Part shown: positions 7,131-13,966 of the stretch, piece after piece
Layout of the letters: each line of letters starts with the position of its first letter
How positions within the stretch are numbered: the first letter of the stretch is position 1
DNA from: Cytophagaceae bacterium
GTDB taxonomy: Bacteria; Bacteroidota; Bacteroidia; Cytophagales; Cytophagaceae
Assembly (NCBI GenBank): GCA_021151805.1
Contig: JAGKWN010000109.1
Location: 1-16,702 of the forward strand
Direction of reading: 5' to 3'
Length of the DNA: 16,702 nt
Notes under the pieces: model-generated
What the model saw: only the letters and a program-made list of their open reading frames with translations
Database searches by the model: none
What the model was told of the DNA's origin: nothing
Translations under genes and position numbers: made by a program

Positions 7131-8843
7131 CAACCCCACATAGAAGATGCTGGGACGATTAAATGCCTGGATGGCGGAACTGGTAGACGCGCACGACTCA
7201 AAATCGTGTACCGTGAGGTGTGTCGGTTCGATTCCGACTCTAGGTACTGAACAGGAAAGCTCACTATTTTTAGTGAGCTTTCTTTGTTTATTACCTTCAT
7301 AAAAGTCTGATAGCTTATTAGTTAAATCCATAACTACATTGACATCTTCGGTTCGAAATGTGCCATTATTAGCATTATGATGTAACCCTCTCGGAAAGCA
7401 TATATTTTGTAGTATTTTCTTATAATCGCTGCTTCCATTTTTCCATAAACTCTTTAGTTTAGAGGTTGTTACGATGACCTTATCTATAGTCTCGGAAAAG
7501 TTCGAAATCTTTAAACCGGTTTTGTCAAGCTCTATAGATTTTTCGCTGATTTCAGCCTTCAACTTTACGCTTAATTTATCAAATAAGGTTCTGTCAATTT
7601 CTCCGTAAGCGAAGCGTTCTTCCAGTATGGAAAGCTTATCATTCAGCTCCGATAATTTTAATTTGATAACCTTACTGTTTTCAATTTCATCATTGCACAG
7701 GTCGTGATAAGCCTTTTCTAATTGTACTTTAATCAATTCATGATAAGAAGAGTTGATCTCAAATTTTTCAATGAAATTTTCAAAACTATCATGAAGTACA
7801 GGTACGGATCTGTTTATGCTACATCCCTTGGTTCTGCATTTATAATAGTAGTGCAGATTCACATTACCATTCGTAAGTTTCTTCTTTTTTACATAACCTG
7901 TAAAAGGAACACCACATTCTTCGCATATAAGGAATCTGCGCAAAGGCGTTGGTTCATCATCTTTACTCCATCTAAAGCCAGAGTGTTTTTCATTAATCAG
8001 GTTATTAACCTTTAGAAATATTTCTTCTGAAATTAATGCCGGGTGTTTTCCCTTTACTGTTTGTCCCTCTAAAAGAGTATGAGTAACAAGACCACAATAA
8101 AACGGATTTCGGAATATTTCACTCAGACGTTTATTACCGATTTTAAAACCGAGCTTAGACAATCTTTGAGATATTTGAATGTTAGATAAGCATTCACTGA
8201 TTTTCCATAAAAAAGCTTTTTTTAAAAGCAGACCCTGATCTGATATCTCTATCACCTGATTTTTGCTTTTATAAGCAGACGCGTACTTATAGCCAATCGG
8301 AGCAGCACCTATCCATTCTCCTTTTAAGAGTTTTTCTTTCATGCCGCTAACAGATTTCTCTCTGCGCAAATCATTATCATATTTACTAAAGATGAATTGA
8401 ATGTTTTGCTGTAATGTGCCGGATACCGTGGATACATCTATTGGTTGGGTCACAGCAATAATAGAAATTCCCTGTTTCTTTAGTTGAGAAGATATGTATA
8501 TAGCATTATCACCCGTTCTTGAAAAGCGATCTAAACTATAAACCAAAATGAATCCAATCTTTTGATTTAAATTTTTAACATACTTAATCATTCGATTAAA
8601 TTCATTTCGCTCATCCGTCTTTGCACTTTCATATGTTCCTCCAAAGAATCCGACAACATTTAAATTATTTTTTTCTGCGTACTGAATACAATACTTTTTT
8701 TGTGTCTCCAGGCTTTGATTTGTTTCAGCCTGTTCTTTGGTAGACACACGTGTGTATATAACAGTATTTTGTCCGCTTGTAATCTGTGCTTGCTTTGGCT
8801 TACCTTTAGCAAAACTGTTTAATAAAGATGTGTGCTTACTCAT
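7122..8843 (-). CDS. Large serine recombinase/integrase, frame reading through antisense tRNA-Leu
   Basis: This is a site-specific recombinase of the large serine type, 573 codons as it stands. The resolvase-type catalytic domain (about 25-165) has YTRVS (catalytic S34, R32) and SLDRFSR (R106, R109). The Recombinase domain (about 178-290) contains GAAPIGYKY. A zinc ribbon follows (C307, C310, C336, C341), then a coiled coil (about 370-450). Residues 533-560 are the antisense of tRNA-Leu (the telltale VGIEPT) and 561-573 are antisense of its promoter region. The authentic protein of the excised element probably differs after about residue 520-532. The ATG at 8843 overlaps the stop of a 58-residue ORF. 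Integration at the tRNA is inferred from this arrangement. Confidence 0.93.
   Translation of the reverse strand: MSKHTSLLNSFAKGKPKQAQITSGQNTVIYTRVSTKEQAETNQSLETQKKYCIQYAEKNNLNVVGFFGGTYESAKTDERNEFNRMIKYVKNLNQKIGFILVYSLDRFSRTGDNAIYISSQLKKQGISIIAVTQPIDVSTVSGTLQQNIQFIFSKYDNDLRREKSVSGMKEKLLKGEWIGAAPIGYKYASAYKSKNQVIEISDQGLLLKKAFLWKISECLSNIQISQRLSKLGFKIGNKRLSEIFRNPFYCGLVTHTLLEGQTVKGKHPALISEEIFLKVNNLINEKHSGFRWSKDDEPTPLRRFLICEECGVPFTGYVKKKKLTNGNVNLHYYYKCRTKGCSINRSVPVLHDSFENFIEKFEINSSYHELIKVQLEKAYHDLCNDEIENSKVIKLKLSELNDKLSILEERFAYGEIDRTLFDKLSVKLKAEISEKSIELDKTGLKISNFSETIDKVIVTTSKLKSLWKNGSSDYKKILQNICFPRGLHHNANNGTFRTEDVNVVMDLTNKLSDFYEGNKQRKLTKNSELSCSVPRVGIEPTHLTVHDFESCASTSSAIQAFNRPSIFYVGLQK
7165..7246 (+). 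tRNA. tRNA-Leu (anticodon CAA)
   Basis: The 82-nt tRNA has a complete class II cloverleaf. The acceptor arms GCCTGGA/TCTAGGT pair throughout with two G-U wobbles, and D-stem GCG/CGC is present. The anticodon arm CACGA-CTCAAAA-TCGTG gives anticodon CAA, reading UUG. The long variable arm typical of Leu is present, as is T-arm GTCGG-TTCGATT-CCGAC. The discriminator is A7246, and CCA is not encoded (CTG follows). A promoter precedes it and a strong hairpin follows. It appears to be the target gene of the adjacent element. Confidence 0.97.
7255..7286 (+). terminator. Intrinsic terminator after tRNA-Leu
   Basis: A perfect 12-bp stem, GAAAGCTCACTA (7255-7266) and TAGTGAGCTTTC (7271-7282), has a TTTT loop and is followed by a T-rich TTTG stretch. 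It starts 9 nt after the tRNA. It also lies inside the 3' end of the antisense recombinase frame (codons about 520-530) and could form in that transcript too. Confidence 0.85.
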
Positions 8844-9016
8844 AATGATTTCTTTTTAGTCTTAAGCTTTATCAGTTCTTCTTTGAGTATTTTAATGAGC
8901 AGGGCAGAAAGCTTTTCAATTGTCTCTTTTGCTTCCTTTATTTCCCAATCTTTTAAATGCTCCAGACCTTTTTGTTTTCTGATCAGTTCCTCTGTTAATT
9001 TCCATTCTTTCTCCAT
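8840..9016 (-). CDS. Small charged helical protein coupled to the recombinase
   Basis: This 58-residue ORF begins at ATG 9016 and its TGA overlaps the recombinase ATG (ATGA, 8840-8843), so translation is probably coupled. The protein is rich in Lys, Glu and Leu and is predicted almost entirely helical (it begins MEKEWKLTEELIRKQKG and ends KLKTKKKSL), consistent with a coiled coil or a small DNA-binding or partner protein. I recognise no family. Its position suggests a role with the recombinase, for example as a directionality or accessory factor; this is inference. The opposite-strand ORF at 8832-9053 is its shadow. The frame stays open upstream to about 9076, but I see no ATG before 9016. 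Confidence 0.7.
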   Translation of the reverse strand: MEKEWKLTEELIRKQKGLEHLKDWEIKEAKETIEKLSALLIKILKEELIKLKTKKKSL

Positions 9017-9072
9017 GATCTTAGATTGTTTTATCCAAGGTAAAGATGAATGAATGTTCTTTAACGATTCTT

Positions 9073-9152
9073 GTTAAATCCCTTCTGTTGCTTTATAATC
9101 CTTTATGTAAGGTTGTATTCCCTTACAATGCATTCTATTCCCTTATGCAAAA
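9073..9152. repeat. Four direct repeats in exact 20-bp register (iteron-like)
   Basis: Read as four consecutive 20-bp blocks starting at 9073, 9093, 9113 and 9133, the sequence aligns to a consensus TTNTA(A/T)TCCCTTA. Blocks 3 and 4 share TATTCCCTTA exactly, block 2 reads TAATCCTTTA and block 1 reads AAATCCCTTC. The spacing is two helical turns, so a protein could bind every copy on one face of the DNA. The array lies 57 bp upstream of the start of the small ORF that heads the recombinase unit. Confidence 0.75.
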
Positions 9153-9256
9153 AAACAATTGTGTTAAAGGAGCAATGCTTTAAGGTTAAAATGATGTTGC
9201 TATAGAGTTGCAATCAGGTTGTATACAGATGAAATGAAATTGATTATGTGTTAACG

Positions 9257-9595
9257 CTAGGATGAATGCTGCTTTTTTTTGAGTAATAATGCGGAATACA
9301 TTTCAAATGTTGCTTCCTTCCAATTATGTGGATCAGAAGGATCGCTTATTTCACATGATTGATCTAATAATTCAATGTACCAGTCATAAAGGCTATCTGG
9401 CCTTTGATCAAAACCGATTAAGCTTAAAATAAGAATGCTTAAATCAGAAGCAGAAAAAGAAGTATCAAATCCAGCTTCTTCTAGTTTGTTCATGCATCGT
9501 CTATTTTTCATTTCTTCAGATATGAGAAATAAGGTCATTTCTGCTGCTGGTGGAAATTTGGTAAGATTAAGTGTGGATGGAAATTCGATTTTCAT
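9257..9595 (-). CDS. Hypothetical protein, 112 residues
   Basis: I do not recognise a family. The protein appears soluble and mostly helical, with an acidic C-terminal half. It contains FPPAAEMTLFLISEEMKNRR near the N-terminus and a conserved-looking DSLYDWYIELLDQSCE segment at about 67-82. I chose ATG 9595. The longer reading from TTG at 9634 would start inside a TACATTTG promoter box on the minus strand (9632-9639). It diverges from the Xre gene across about 150 bp holding two CATTAATG palindromes, so it may be under Xre control. The pairing of a small Xre protein with a small divergent partner resembles element control regions, but the sequence gives no function. Confidence 0.65.
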   Translation of the reverse strand: MKIEFPSTLNLTKFPPAAEMTLFLISEEMKNRRCMNKLEEAGFDTSFSASDLSILILSLIGFDQRPDSLYDWYIELLDQSCEISDPSDPHNWKEATFEMYSALLLKKKQHSS

Positions 9596-9631
9596 ATGAG
9601 TAAGTGATAAAGTGAATAAATTTTTACTTAT

Positions 9632-9639
9632 CAAATGTA
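9632..9639 (-). promoter_or_regulatory. Putative -7 box for the 112-residue gene
   Basis: Read on the minus strand this is TACATTTG, an exact TAnnTTTG match, 36 nt upstream of the ATG at 9595. No clear TTTG lies at the -33 distance; the upstream sequence is A+T-rich only. Confidence 0.5.
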
Positions 9640-9650
9640 ATTTATTATTG

Positions 9651-9692
9651 CATTAATGTAAAATAAAAATGCATTTTAAATTTTCATTAATG
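9651..9692. promoter_or_regulatory. Candidate Xre operator, paired CATTAATG palindromes
   Basis: The perfect 8-bp palindrome CATTAATG occurs at 9651-9658 and 9685-9692, in the gap between the divergent 112-residue gene and the Xre gene. The first copy sits just upstream of the minus-strand -7 box. Twin palindromes between a small HTH repressor and its neighbour are a usual operator layout; binding is inferred. Confidence 0.4.
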
Positions 9693-9733
9693 TGAGTCTA
9701 CAGATCATAAGTGTATAAATAGATTACATTGAC

Positions 9734-9741
9734 TACTTTTG
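9734..9741 (+). promoter_or_regulatory. Putative -7 box for the Xre gene
   Basis: TACTTTTG matches TAnnTTTG exactly and ends only 6 nt before the ATG at 9748, so the transcript may be leaderless or nearly so. No TTTG is visible at the expected upstream distance. The TTG within this box is an unlikely start codon. Confidence 0.5.
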
Positions 9742-9747
9742 GGCAGT

Positions 9748-9957
9748 ATGGATGAAAGGATTAATAAAATAAAGGAAGTTTTAGTCCGCAAAGGGATTAG
9801 TCAAAAAGATCTGGCTGAAAAATTGGGTAAGAATGAACACACAATTTCAAATTGGTGCATCAATAAATCTCAGCCACATTTAAAAGAGCTACAACGCATC
9901 GCAGAAATTCTGGATGTTGATATATGTGAGTTGCTTGTATCCAGAAAAGATAAATGA
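9748..9957 (+). CDS. Small Xre-family (HTH_3) transcriptional regulator
   Basis: This 69-residue protein is essentially one Cro/C1-type helix-turn-helix domain. The HTH reads SQKDLAEKLGKNEHTISNW (19-37), followed by the family's QPHLKELQRIAEILDVDICELL helices. It lacks a ligand or dimerisation domain. It probably represses its own promoter and perhaps the divergent gene, and may control the element or the downstream defence operon. I chose ATG 9748 because an upstream in-frame TTG (9739) lies within the promoter box. A perfect 15-bp hairpin follows 20 nt after the stop. Confidence 0.9.
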   Translation: MDERINKIKEVLVRKGISQKDLAEKLGKNEHTISNWCINKSQPHLKELQRIAEILDVDICELLVSRKDK

Positions 9958-9977
9958 GTAGATCTTTTTAAAATCCT

Positions 9978-10016
9978 ATCAATATTTGACTGAATTCAAT
10001 ACAGTCAAATATTGAT
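9978..10016 (+). terminator. Perfect 15-bp hairpin after the Xre gene
   Basis: Arms 9978-9992 (ATCAATATTTGACTG) and 10002-10016 are exact reverse complements around a 9-nt loop. It begins 20 nt after the Xre stop. The stem is A+T-rich and is followed by only TTTGG rather than a long T-tract. It may be a weak terminator, a 3'-end stabiliser or a protein-binding palindrome. Confidence 0.55.
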
Positions 10017-10199
10017 TTGGTATGTTGTTTATTTTTAGATAGAAATTATTACATTGCTCATACAAACTATTCTTTTATATGCCTGATAAGCTTATGCATT
10101 TTGGTATAAATAGAGTTGTGATAGTTAATAGAAGAAATTTTTAGCTTGAGTTATGTTTTTAATTTAAGCTTTTGAATAGCTATCTTTTATTTAATTGTC

Positions 10200-10228
10200 T
10201 TTGTAAATATTTTATAAAACTAGCATTG
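10200..10228 (+). promoter_or_regulatory. Possible promoter of the defence operon
   Basis: TTTG at 10200-10203 is followed after 17 nt by TAGCATTG (10221-10228), one mismatch from TAnnTTTG. A start near 10235 would give a leader of about 25 nt before the SbcD-like mini-ORF. The match is imperfect and the spacer short. Confidence 0.3.
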
Positions 10229-10259
10229 AGTCCCCTGTCAGGACTAGCCTTATAACTTT

Positions 10260-10325
10260 ATGAAAATTCTCCATACTGCTGACTGGCATATTGGACAGCT
10301 ATTCAATATATTAAGATATGACTAA
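10260..10325 (+). pseudogene. SbcD N-terminal remnant (21-codon ORF)
   Basis: This short ORF encodes MKILHTADWHIGQLF followed by NILRYD and a stop. From memory, the first 15 residues correspond to the conserved N-terminus of SbcD, the Mre11-like metallophosphoesterase of the SbcCD nuclease, including the metal-binding DWH motif. After residue 15 (about position 10304) the similarity ends. It appears to be the beginning of an sbcD gene cut off by arrival or rearrangement of the defence operon. Its stop (TAA 10323-10325) lies just past the ATG of the next gene (10318), so ribosomes finishing it could restart there. It may now serve as a leader ORF. The rest of sbcD is not in the window. Confidence 0.7.
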
Positions 10326-12855
10326 ACAATCTAAAACATATAAACAAAAATTTGAAGAGTCGGAGCATAGGGCGCATTATCAAAATATAGCAACAAAGAT
10401 TCTTAGAGATATGAATGATTTGCGTTCCAAAGCACAAGATTCGGCAACTGTTCCAAGGCGATGGATATGGGAACTAATACAAAATGCTAAGGATGTTCAT
10501 TATGATAATGGTGTTAGAATACGAATTGACTTTGAAGATTATTTGCTTCCAAAGGTTATTTTCAGACATACTGGCAAGCCTTTTACGGCTGATAATATTC
10601 GTTTTTTAATTGAACAAATTTCAACAAAAGACAGGACAAAAGACGATGAGGGTAAACGGAAGACAACTGGAAGATTTGGGACAGGTTTCTTGACGACTCA
10701 TCTTTTGTCTGAAGTTGTAATAGTAAATGGAGTTGCAAAAGAGCCAGAGTTACCATATAGGAAATTCGAATTAACATTAGACAGAAGTGGATATGAACTT
10801 GAGGATATTACCACGGCTGTTCAAAATGCGAAGGATTCTGTTGTTAATCTGGATGATCTTGAAGCATACGAATCATATAATAAAGATGATTACAATACGT
10901 CATTTTCTTATCCATTGCCTGACAAACTTAGTATTCAAATAGCAAAGTCTGGATTTGAAGATTTACAAGATTGTTTACCTTTTGCTTTATTATTTGTAAA
11001 TGAAATAAAATCTGTAGAAGTTTTTCATCTCAATCAATCTTATTTTTATTACACAAATAAAAATAAGATTGAGAATTCATTTGAATATCACTCTGTATTT
11101 ATAAAAAAAGGTGATGAAAACGTTACCGAAAAATCGACTTATGTAAAGCTAACGAGAGGTTTTACAAGTATTGTTGTTCCCGTTAAATACAATGGTAATG
11201 AAATAGAAATACTTCCTATTCATAAAGATACGCCAAAGCTATTCTGTGATTTTCCACTTATTGGAACAGAAGTTTTTCCTTTTCCGGTTATTATCAACAA
11301 TCCAAACTTTAATCCAACTGACCCTAGAGATGGCGTATTTCTTAATAGTACTCAACAAAGATCTAATCCATTAGTTGAGGATAATAAAAATATAATACAC
11401 GAAGCGATTGAATTATATTTTTTTCTTTTGGATCATGCTATAGAAAAGAAATGGAAGAATTTACATTTATTAGCAAATATCACATCTCTCAAACAATCTT
11501 ACTATTGGATTAATGATACTTGGTTTAACGATTCAGTTTTAAAACCTTTGAAATCGAAAATTTTACGATCAAAAATAGTTAATACAGCAGACGGGAATCT
11601 TGCTTCAATTTTAGGGGATGATAATAAAGCATATATCTGGTTTCCATATTCCAATAAAAAAGAAATTCGTGAAAAAATGTGGGAATTGGCAAAAGAATGG
11701 TTTCCGCATCAGCTCCCTGCAAAAGATCATGTTGAATTATGGTACCGTCTATCATGGAATGAATGTGGTAAACTAACTCTCGATCAGTTTTCTGCTTTTG
11801 TAGAACATAAAAAAAAGATAAGTGACTTAAAAAAAGTTTTGGCAGATCAATCTGCGATCGAATGGCTTAATGATTTCTATTCATTATTAAAGCTAGATGA
11901 AAAAGAATTCCATTCCTTAATGGAGAGCAGAGTCTTGATTCCTGACCAGAACGGTGATTTCTGGAAAAAATCACAATTAAGCCTTGACAAAGGAGATATT
12001 GAGGATACGTTTAAAGATATCTTAAAAGAATTTGGAAATGATATAAGATCAAAACTCGCAAATAATCAAATATATATTGAGTTTGGTGATAAAATAATTG
12101 ATCAAAACTATATTATAAAAGACATTACTTCCGAAGTAAATTCAAAAACAATTGACAGGGAAATTGCAAAAGGTTTCCGCAATGCATTGAACCAACTTTT
12201 ACTATACTTTCGAAAATATCCGGAAAAATCAAAGCAACTATTTCCAACAATATATCAACGTAAACATTTGTTATATGATGATGATGAAATTCTTGAAAAT
12301 ATTGACAAAGCTGAGCAATTGGATGATTTATTAAAAGAGTTTAACGTGAATTCTGCGGACGATTTAAAGGCTTTGCTAAGTGAAAATTCTAAGAATGAAA
12401 ACAAACTATTACCTATAACTCAAGAGCTTTTAGTTAGCATGGGGATTTCCAATATAGAACAGTGGGAAAAAGCTTTAGCAGATAAGGATTTGAAATCTCT
12501 GTTTGCACATAATTCTATTCCTACTACTGATATGTTTGTCCTAGCACAGTCATTAATTGCAAAGGCTAAACAAAGAGTAATCGACTATTTAGAAACTTTA
12601 GATGAATATGATTTATCATTAATGGATGATCAGACGGCTTCTACAGTCTTAGCAGGAATCTATAAAAATAATCAATCTATAAGCGTTGTATTTCGTCCCG
12701 CTTACAATGGAGAGGTTATTATTTATTATGGTTCAGAACGAGATACTTTAGATTATGAATCCTCAGAGTTATGGGTTGACGACGGTACTGACGTCAAGCA
12801 AATTACCTTAGGACATATTTTAAAATCAGCGCAAATAAGAAAATTTCCTATTTAA
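10318..12855 (+). CDS. Sacsin/Hsp90-like GHKL ATPase-domain protein
   Basis: This is an 845-residue protein with an N-terminal GHKL (Bergerat) ATPase fold of the bacterial sacsin-like type. The N-box reads RRWIWELIQNAKDV (E52, N56, D59). The G1 segment is FRHTGKPFT (82-90), where the Asp of the classical DxGxG is replaced. The G2 loop is GRFGTGF (118-124). Residues from about 220 to the end are helical and unassigned, with no recognisable nuclease motif. Related ATPases occur in defence islands, where they may act as sensors or remodelers; its role here is inferred from context. It is the first full gene of the operon, starts inside the SbcD-like remnant, and its TAA shares one base with the next ATG (TAATG). 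Confidence 0.8.
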   Translation: MTKQSKTYKQKFEESEHRAHYQNIATKILRDMNDLRSKAQDSATVPRRWIWELIQNAKDVHYDNGVRIRIDFEDYLLPKVIFRHTGKPFTADNIRFLIEQISTKDRTKDDEGKRKTTGRFGTGFLTTHLLSEVVIVNGVAKEPELPYRKFELTLDRSGYELEDITTAVQNAKDSVVNLDDLEAYESYNKDDYNTSFSYPLPDKLSIQIAKSGFEDLQDCLPFALLFVNEIKSVEVFHLNQSYFYYTNKNKIENSFEYHSVFIKKGDENVTEKSTYVKLTRGFTSIVVPVKYNGNEIEILPIHKDTPKLFCDFPLIGTEVFPFPVIINNPNFNPTDPRDGVFLNSTQQRSNPLVEDNKNIIHEAIELYFFLLDHAIEKKWKNLHLLANITSLKQSYYWINDTWFNDSVLKPLKSKILRSKIVNTADGNLASILGDDNKAYIWFPYSNKKEIREKMWELAKEWFPHQLPAKDHVELWYRLSWNECGKLTLDQFSAFVEHKKKISDLKKVLADQSAIEWLNDFYSLLKLDEKEFHSLMESRVLIPDQNGDFWKKSQLSLDKGDIEDTFKDILKEFGNDIRSKLANNQIYIEFGDKIIDQNYIIKDITSEVNSKTIDREIAKGFRNALNQLLLYFRKYPEKSKQLFPTIYQRKHLLYDDDEILENIDKAEQLDDLLKEFNVNSADDLKALLSENSKNENKLLPITQELLVSMGISNIEQWEKALADKDLKSLFAHNSIPTTDMFVLAQSLIAKAKQRVIDYLETLDEYDLSLMDDQTASTVLAGIYKNNQSISVVFRPAYNGEVIIYYGSERDTLDYESSELWVDDGTDVKQITLGHILKSAQIRKFPI

Positions 12856-13931
12856 TGAAAGAAATGATATCAGATATTTTTAATGTAATTGGAAAACCAG
12901 AAGGAGACCAATTAGAATATAAATCTGTTTTGCCTCCCGCGAGAACTTTAGGACAAATTATTTGTGCATTTGCAAATTCTAGCGGAGGAATAATAATATT
13001 AGGAGTGACAGATCGAAATGGACAGATTATTGTGCATGGTCTAAGTGAGGATTTTCGTGCAAATTCAATACTTCACAAGGCTCTGGATTTGCTTTCCCCG
13101 AAACCAAGTATTACCTACGATTACTACCTACATCAAGACAAAAGAGTTTATGTTATTCAGATAGAAGCTTCATCTGAGTCGATTTCTATAGAAGGTAAAA
13201 TTTACCAACGAAAAGGTTCAGTAAATGTTCTTAATAATCCCGAAGAAATTAATAGCACTAATACTTACATTGAAATTAATAATTTATTCATTGAGCTTGA
13301 CAGTTATCAAAATAATTCTTCCGGTTCAATGTCTAAATTTATAGATCACTATAAAAGTCTATTAAATATTGTTTCAGATCTAGGGCAAATTCTTTACCCA
13401 GAACAACCTTCGATTGCTACTACAAATAATGAAGGAAGAATTCTAATGCGAATACTATTTTCATCTTGTGCCGACAACTTTGAAACTTATTTGTCGGATT
13501 TATTATATGAAATATATCTAGCTAAGCCTGATACTCTCAAGTCAGACCAACAGGTTTCTATAAAAGAGGTTTTAAATTGTAGCGATATTCAGGAGTTTAT
13601 TGATTACATCGCTAAGAAAAAACTGAGTAAGCTTCAGAGAGGCAGTGTTAAAGGTTTCATTTCTGATAATAATCAAATAAAGGATCTTAAAGCTATAACC
13701 GAGCAGGAACAACATGAAATAGAAAAGATACTACAGATTCGACATTTATATGCTCATAAAAATGGAATTGTCGATGAAAAGTTTCTTCAATATTTTCAGG
13801 ATGAGTTTTCCATTAATCAGCAGCATCAACTTTCGTTAGATGATTTTTTAAGATATTTAAAGCTCTTGTTAAGTATGGTATCTAAGTTAGATAACTCTGC
13901 AATTAATAAGTATCAACTAGCAACTGTATAG
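12855..13931 (+). CDS. AlbA_2 (Schlafen-type) domain protein with HEPN-like C-terminus
   Basis: This is a 358-residue two-domain protein. The N-terminal AlbA_2 domain (about 8-128) shows LEYKSVLP (E21, K23), AFANSSGGIIILGVTD (38-53) and YQRKGS (117-122). This fold is shared with Schlafen proteins and is often nucleic-acid binding. The C-terminal half (about 195-345) is helical. It begins with an FETYLSDLLYEI helix (209-220) and contains RHLYAHKNGIVD, giving an R296-x4-H301 motif as in HEPN ribonucleases of the RiboL-PSP/MAE_28990 type. It could be an RNA-cleaving effector that acts by suicide or dormancy, but it may equally be a non-catalytic HEPN partner. Its start overlaps the ATPase stop by 1 nt (TAATG), so the two are translationally coupled. 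Confidence 0.8.
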   Translation: MKEMISDIFNVIGKPEGDQLEYKSVLPPARTLGQIICAFANSSGGIIILGVTDRNGQIIVHGLSEDFRANSILHKALDLLSPKPSITYDYYLHQDKRVYVIQIEASSESISIEGKIYQRKGSVNVLNNPEEINSTNTYIEINNLFIELDSYQNNSSGSMSKFIDHYKSLLNIVSDLGQILYPEQPSIATTNNEGRILMRILFSSCADNFETYLSDLLYEIYLAKPDTLKSDQQVSIKEVLNCSDIQEFIDYIAKKKLSKLQRGSVKGFISDNNQIKDLKAITEQEQHEIEKILQIRHLYAHKNGIVDEKFLQYFQDEFSINQQHQLSLDDFLRYLKLLLSMVSKLDNSAINKYQLATV

Positions 13932-13966
13932 AATCATCATAAATGTAAAATATAAAACAAGAATAA

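Larger units (their letters stand above)
9958..10259. other. A+T-rich intergenic gap
   Basis: This is the non-coding space between the Xre gene and the SbcD-like mini-ORF. Apart from the 9978-10016 palindrome and a possible promoter at 10200-10228, I see no gene, RNA or repeat. A small 5-bp hairpin (AGTCC/GGACT, 10229-10233/10241-10245) precedes the mini-ORF. Confidence 0.6.

Noticed and set aside
7122..7247. Recombinase residues about 533-573 as a genuine protein domain
   Set aside because: These codons are the antisense of tRNA-Leu and its leader. The VGIEPT motif is a known artefact of translating across a tRNA gene.
7348..7356. TCGGTTCGA repeated from the tRNA T-arm (7223-7231) as an attachment site
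   Set aside because: It is only 9 nt, lies within a well-conserved recombinase coding stretch, and has no matching flanks; likely coincidence.
8832..9053. Plus-strand ORF of 73 codons
   Set aside because: It is Ser/Phe-rich with no family resemblance. It mirrors the Lys/Glu-rich 58-residue minus-strand gene, which is coupled to the recombinase.
9596..9634. TTG start adding 13 residues to the 112-residue protein
   Set aside because: The TTG falls inside a TACATTTG promoter box on the same strand; ATG 9595 lies downstream.
9739..9747. TTG start adding three residues to the Xre protein
   Set aside because: The TTG is part of the TACTTTTG promoter box; ATG 9748 fits the family N-terminus.
10229..10245. 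Riboswitch or structured leader before the operon
   Set aside because: Only a 5-bp hairpin is present; no known aptamer core is visible.
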